7,920 nucleotides of DNA from Actinomycetota bacterium. Lineage in GTDB: Bacteria; Actinomycetota; Geothermincolia; Fen-727; JAQURN01. Positions 5,341 through 7,920 of this stretch are shown here, piece after piece. The position numbers and the translations under genes were made by a program. The stretch is from assembly GCA_028715585.1 (NCBI GenBank), contig JAQURN010000052.1, positions 1 through 7,920 of the forward strand. The letters run 5' to 3'. Within the stretch, counting starts at the first letter, position 1; every line of letters starts with the position of its first letter. The notes beneath the pieces were generated by a model. It searched no databases and was not told the origin of the DNA. It worked only from the letters and a program-made list of their open reading frames with translations.

Positions 5341-6191
5341 TTTCTGTCGCCAGCGGGAAGGGTGGTACTGGCAAGACCACCATCGCGGCGAACCTGGCGT
5401 GGGCTGCATCCACGCTGGAGCCAGTTACATTCCTGGATTGCGACGTTGAGGAGCCCGACTCGCATTTTTATCTCAAACCAGACTGGCTGGGCGAGGAGGA
5501 CGTATTCGCGCGGGTTCCCTTGGTGGATTTGTCTTGCTGCGACGGTTGTGGGAAGTGCGCGGAGTTCTGCCGATACAACGCTCTAGCCGTGATTAAGGGC
5601 GATGTCCTTGTCTTTGAGGAACTTTGCCATAGTTGCGGTGGCTGTGCGCTTGCCTGTCCATTGGGGTGCATAACCTATGCGGACAGGAGGATAGGGATCG
5701 TGCGTGATGGTACACGTGGCGGCATTCACTTTTATCAGGGGCTCCTTGACATCGGCGAGCCGCTCGCGGTACCGGTACTGAAACGAGTAAAGGAGCGACA
5801 TACCAAGGATGGTCTTACCATTACTGACTGCCCACCAGGGACAGGCTGTCCCATGATTGAATCAATCAAGGGCTCGGACTACTGTATCCTCGTCACGGAG
5901 CCCTCGCCCTTCGGCAGGCATGACCTTGACCTCGCGCACCGAGTGGCTCTCGAGCTTGGCATTCCGCATGGTGTCCTCATCAATAGGTCATCTCTGAGCG
6001 ACGCGGTAATCGATGATTACTGCGAGGAAGAGGGGCTGGAAATTCTTGGCAGGATACCCTTTTCTAGGAATTTAGCCGAGGCTTGCTCCCAGGGAGAGCT
6101 GCGCACCGAAACTGATAAGACGTGGTCCTGGAGATTTCTCAAGATACTGGAGGAGGTCAAGAAGTTATGCCTACTCAGCTCACCATCTTGA
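5334..6191 (+). CDS. MinD-type P-loop ATPase with inserted ferredoxin domain, first copy
   Basis: This 285-residue protein is a COG1149-type ATPase. The deviant Walker A GKGGTGKTT is at 8-16, followed by DCDVEEPDSHFYL. An inserted 2x[4Fe-4S] ferredoxin domain has C69-C72-C75-C79 and C98-C101-C104-C108 followed by P109. The switch II segment DCPPGTGCP is at 165-173. ATP hydrolysis probably drives cluster transfer or electron delivery to partners. TTG 5334 is chosen because GGAGG (5323-5327) is 6 bases upstream and the protein then begins directly with the first beta-strand (VISVASGKGG). It overlaps the NifX-like gene by 7 bases. The Desulfovibrio orp cluster likewise has two adjacent ATPases of this class. 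Confidence 0.93.
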   Translation: MVISVASGKGGTGKTTIAANLAWAASTLEPVTFLDCDVEEPDSHFYLKPDWLGEEDVFARVPLVDLSCCDGCGKCAEFCRYNALAVIKGDVLVFEELCHSCGGCALACPLGCITYADRRIGIVRDGTRGGIHFYQGLLDIGEPLAVPVLKRVKERHTKDGLTITDCPPGTGCPMIESIKGSDYCILVTEPSPFGRHDLDLAHRVALELGIPHGVLINRSSLSDAVIDDYCEEEGLEILGRIPFSRNLAEACSQGELRTETDKTWSWRFLKILEEVKKLCLLSSPS

Positions 6192-7045
6192 GCGGAAAAG
6201 GAGGCACCGGCAAAACGACCATAACTGCTTCATTCCTCCACCTCGCGGGCGGCGCGGTAGCGGCTGACTGCGACGTGGATGCGCCAAACCTCCATCTGCT
6301 CCTCGACCCCACTCCCATCAGCCGCGAGCCGTTCGAAGGAGGAATGATTGCGCACATCGACTATGATAAATGCACCAAATGCGGCATCTGCGAAGAATCT
6401 TGCCTTTTTAGCGCTATAAGTGACCTTGTGGTGGACCCGTTCTCTTGTGAGGGATGCGGGGTCTGTGAGCTGGTTTGTCAGGATGACGCGGTCAGGCTTC
6501 TTCCCGAGACCACCGGCGATGTGTTTGTTTCCGAGACGAAGTTCGGCCCCCTGGCGCACGCGCTCCTCAAGCCGGGCGGAGAGGCTTCAGGTAAGCTCGT
6601 TACCAGGGTGAAAGAAGTCGCCTCGCGCCTGGCTAGGGAACGTGGGTTGGATCTCGTAATAGTGGATGGTTCACCAGGTATAGGCTGCCCGGTGATAGCT
6701 TCTGTTGCTGGCTCCGACTTGATATTGGCGGTTGCCGAGCCTTCTTTAAGTGGGCTGTGGGGGCTTGAGCGCATACACGGCGTGGCGAGGCACTTCGAGA
6801 TTGAGATGGCGGTGTGCATAAACAAGAGTGACGTCAACCCTAAGATAGCAAAGGAGATTCACCGCTATTGCCTGGAGTCAAAACTCCCGCTCCTCGGGGA
6901 AGTGCCTTTCGACGAGGAGGTCAATCAAGCTACCATGAGCGGCGAGGTGCTCGTCGAGAGATACAGTGGACCAGCGGCGAGCGCACTCGAGGATTTCTGG
7001 GAACGAACAATAGCATTATTGGAATCCGTGAAAACAAAAAGATAG
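6167..7045 (+). CDS. MinD-type P-loop ATPase with inserted ferredoxin domain, second copy
   Basis: This 292-residue paralogue of the preceding gene has Walker A GKGGTGKTT (10-18), DCDVDAPNLHLLL (34-46), and ferredoxin motifs C69-C72-C75-C79 and C94-C97-C100-C104. The switch II VDGSPGIGCP is at 166-175 and INKSD, a nucleotide-specificity-type loop, at 218-222. The second cluster motif lies four residues closer than in the first copy. ATG 6167 has AGGAGG (6151-6156) 10 bases upstream, inside the previous gene, and overlaps it by 25 bases. The tight overlap implies stoichiometric synthesis and likely a heterodimer, since SIMIBI ATPases function as dimers. Both copies keep all eight cluster cysteines, so neither appears degenerate. 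Confidence 0.93.
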   Translation: MPTQLTILSGKGGTGKTTITASFLHLAGGAVAADCDVDAPNLHLLLDPTPISREPFEGGMIAHIDYDKCTKCGICEESCLFSAISDLVVDPFSCEGCGVCELVCQDDAVRLLPETTGDVFVSETKFGPLAHALLKPGGEASGKLVTRVKEVASRLARERGLDLVIVDGSPGIGCPVIASVAGSDLILAVAEPSLSGLWGLERIHGVARHFEIEMAVCINKSDVNPKIAKEIHRYCLESKLPLLGEVPFDEEVNQATMSGEVLVERYSGPAASALEDFWERTIALLESVKTKR

Positions 7046-7056
7046 GAGGTTACACC

Positions 7057-7287
7057 ATGCCATTTGGAGACGGAACAGGGCCGCAGGGCATGGGAGGTGG
7101 AACTGTAAGGGGAATGGGGACGCGCCCAGGCGGAGGGCGTGGACGAATGGGCGGTAACAAGCCAGGGAGCGGTCCCGGCGGAGACTGCATCTGCCCGAGA
7201 TGCGGGGCGACAGTTCCTCACAGCCGGGGTGTTCCATGCTTTAGTCGGAAGTGCCCCAAGTGTGGTGCCAGAATGACACGGGCATAG
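7057..7287 (+). CDS. small Gly-rich protein with zinc ribbon (DUF5320-like N-terminus)
   Basis: This 76-residue protein begins MPFGDGTGPQGMGGG, close to the M-P-x-G-D-G-T-G-P-x-G-x-G opening of DUF5320 proteins, which commonly sit beside NifX-like genes. Residues 11-43 are Gly/Arg/Met-rich. The C-terminal ribbon contains C46/C49, C61 and C66/C69 in the pattern CPRCGATVPHSRGVPC then KCPKCGARM, plus C44 and H55, enough to hold zinc or an Fe-S cluster. AGGAGG at 7044-7049 lies 7 bases before ATG 7057 and overlaps the stop of the ATPase. It is the last gene of the operon. The function is unknown; a structural or metal-handling accessory role is inferred from company only. Confidence 0.85.
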   Translation: MPFGDGTGPQGMGGGTVRGMGTRPGGGRGRMGGNKPGSGPGGDCICPRCGATVPHSRGVPCFSRKCPKCGARMTRA

Positions 7288-7304
7288 TCGTATCCCTCCT
7301 AGAG

Positions 7305-7353
7305 GCGCATGCGAAGGATTGGTAGAACTCGAACGCTACCAAATCCCGTGCGC
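7305..7353 (+). terminator. long stem-loop after the operon, possible terminator
   Basis: GGATTGGTAG (7316-7325) pairs with CTACCAAATCC (7336-7346) with one bulged A, and is extended by GCGCAT (7305-7310) with GTGCGC (7348-7353) across an internal loop. There is no T-run directly after the stem; the nearest pyrimidine run (CCCCCCTTTTCCCC) begins about 14 bases later. Its position 18 bases after the last operon gene suggests termination or 3' end protection. The loop read on the minus strand has a tRNA T-loop-like TTCGAGT. Confidence 0.4.
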
Positions 7354-7386
7354 AATGCCAAATAAGCCCCCCTTTTCCCCGAACTT

Positions 7387-7435
7387 ACATTGTATCCGCA
7401 TGAAAATGTCTCTGCAGTAGAGCGCAATACAATGT
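7387..7435 (+). promoter_or_regulatory. inverted repeat and -10 element upstream of the second toxin-antitoxin pair
   Basis: ACATTGTAT (7387-7395) and ATACAATGT (7427-7435) are perfect inverted repeats, extended by matching GC bases two positions inward, with 31 bases between. The right arm contains TACAAT (7428-7433), a good -10, but no strong -35 is seen 16-18 bases upstream, as expected for a weak or regulated promoter. Half-sites spaced three helical turns apart would suit cooperative binding by the antitoxin. Confidence 0.5.
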
Positions 7436-7458
7436 ATTAACCAGAAGGGAGAATTCAC

Positions 7459-7701
7459 TTGGGAAAAGTTTTAAGGGTAATGTTCTCGTTGCCGCTTGAG
7501 GTGACAAGCAAGATCGAGAATCTTGCCAAAAGTGAAAATCTGTCGAGGAGCGAGTTGCTCAGAGAAATGGTTGCCGTTTACGAGCGTTTTAGAACGGAAA
7601 CCGAGTGGCAAGAACTGTTCTCCTTCGGCGAGGAAACCGCGAAACGATTCAAAATTAAGAACGAAGACGAGCTGTTCGAGGTTCTCGGCGGGGCAGTTTA
7701 G
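7459..7701 (+). CDS. ribbon-helix-helix antitoxin of a PIN-type toxin-antitoxin pair
   Basis: This 80-residue protein has an N-terminal ribbon-helix-helix pattern: KVLRVMFSLPLEVTSKIENLA, a turn with NLSRSEL, and the second helix LREMVAVYERF (to about residue 44). The C-terminal half is charged (KRFKIKNEDELFEVLGG) and presumably binds the toxin. The TTG start at 7459 has GGGAG (7447-7451) 7 bases upstream and leaves the first beta-strand complete; an ATG at 7480 would remove part of it. It is followed at once by the PIN-domain gene. This antitoxin is not close in sequence to the RelB-type one at 584-802, so the two modules are independent acquisitions rather than a duplication. Confidence 0.82.
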   Translation: MGKVLRVMFSLPLEVTSKIENLAKSENLSRSELLREMVAVYERFRTETEWQELFSFGEETAKRFKIKNEDELFEVLGGAV

Positions 7702-7703
7702 CG

Positions 7704-7920
7704 CTGAGAGTAATATTCAATTCGAACGTTTATATCTCCGCGCTTCTCTTCGAAGGACCGCCAAGTCAGATTCTTCAGTTTGCCATGAAGCAGCAGGTGA
7801 TATTGATAGCTTCAGACGCAATCATCGCCGAAACGGCGGGGAGACTCAGAGAAAAGTTCTCATGGCCCGAACACAGGATTGAGCAGTTCGTGCGAGCGAC
7901 AAGCCATCTGGCGGAACTTC
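7704..7920 (+). CDS. PIN-domain toxin, 3' truncated by the window, CTG start or damaged start
   Basis: The frame from 7704 to the window end encodes 72 residues that match the N-terminal part of the PIN-domain toxin family (RNase-like, normally Mg-dependent). It begins (L/M)RVIFNSNVYISALLFEGPP and continues with SDAIIAETAGRLREKFSWPEHRIEQF. The family usually starts with an ATG at this place, but here the codon is CTG, two bases after the antitoxin stop, and no ATG, GTG or TTG is available in frame upstream near the domain start. GGGG at 7690-7693 could serve as ribosome site. Residue 6 is Asn where the first catalytic Asp normally stands (D-T-N-V); the second acidic position, E43, is present. 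It may be a genuine CTG-initiated variant or an inactivated toxin. Confidence 0.75.
   Translation, partial: MRVIFNSNVYISALLFEGPPSQILQFAMKQQVILIASDAIIAETAGRLREKFSWPEHRIEQFVRATSHLAEL

Overview
The window looks like a chromosomal segment from an anaerobic, mesophilic-to-thermophilic type bacterium. It is bacterial rather than archaeal: the tRNA has a textbook sigma70-type promoter (TTGAAC, 18 bp spacer, TATAAT) and an encoded CCA end, and every gene has a purine-rich Shine-Dalgarno sequence. TTG start codons are frequent. The metal-cofactor cluster in the middle is of the kind found in sulfate reducers, anaerobic Firmicutes and Actinobacteriota and many uncultured anaerobes. The phylum cannot be fixed from this sequence alone.

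Layout. 1-154: the tail of an unidentified protein. 229-317: tRNA-Leu(GAG). 318-583: an inverted copy of the tRNA 3' half, a hairpin, and a promoter with a palindromic operator. 584-1064: a RelB/RelE-type toxin-antitoxin pair, followed at 1079-1089 by an exact 11-bp repeat of the tRNA 3' end, so the pair sits between two tRNA-end copies. 1065-1519: essentially non-coding, with one weak 46-codon ORF and an inverted repeat. 1520-2344 (minus strand): a metallo-beta-lactamase-fold protein of the COG1237 type. 2345-2479: a divergent control region. 2480-7287: a tight eight-gene operon on the plus strand. 7288-7458: a hairpin and an inverted repeat. 7459-7920: a second toxin-antitoxin pair (ribbon-helix-helix antitoxin and PIN-domain toxin, the latter cut by the window end).

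The operon encodes, in order: a DUF134 DNA-binding protein with an added zinc ribbon; an Mrp/NBP35 ATPase; a NifX-like protein; an unrecognised 89-residue charged protein; a stand-alone zinc ribbon with a Gly-rich tail; a second NifX-like protein with a Gly/Arg-rich tail; two tandem MinD-type ATPases each carrying an inserted 2x[4Fe-4S] ferredoxin domain; and a small Gly-rich zinc-ribbon protein resembling the DUF5320 group. The content matches the orp (orange protein) gene clusters of Desulfovibrio, where NifX-like ORP binds a Mo-Cu-S cluster and Mrp/MinD ATPases are its partners. By inference the products assemble, carry or insert a metal-sulfur cluster, with the DUF134 protein as likely autoregulator. 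There is no nifHDK, so this is not a nitrogenase locus.

Least explained: the 89-residue protein; the zinc ribbon shared between the regulator and the stand-alone protein; the Gly/Arg-rich tails on four operon products; the PIN toxin that has Asn at the usual first catalytic Asp and no standard start codon; and the tRNA-end copies around the RelBE pair.
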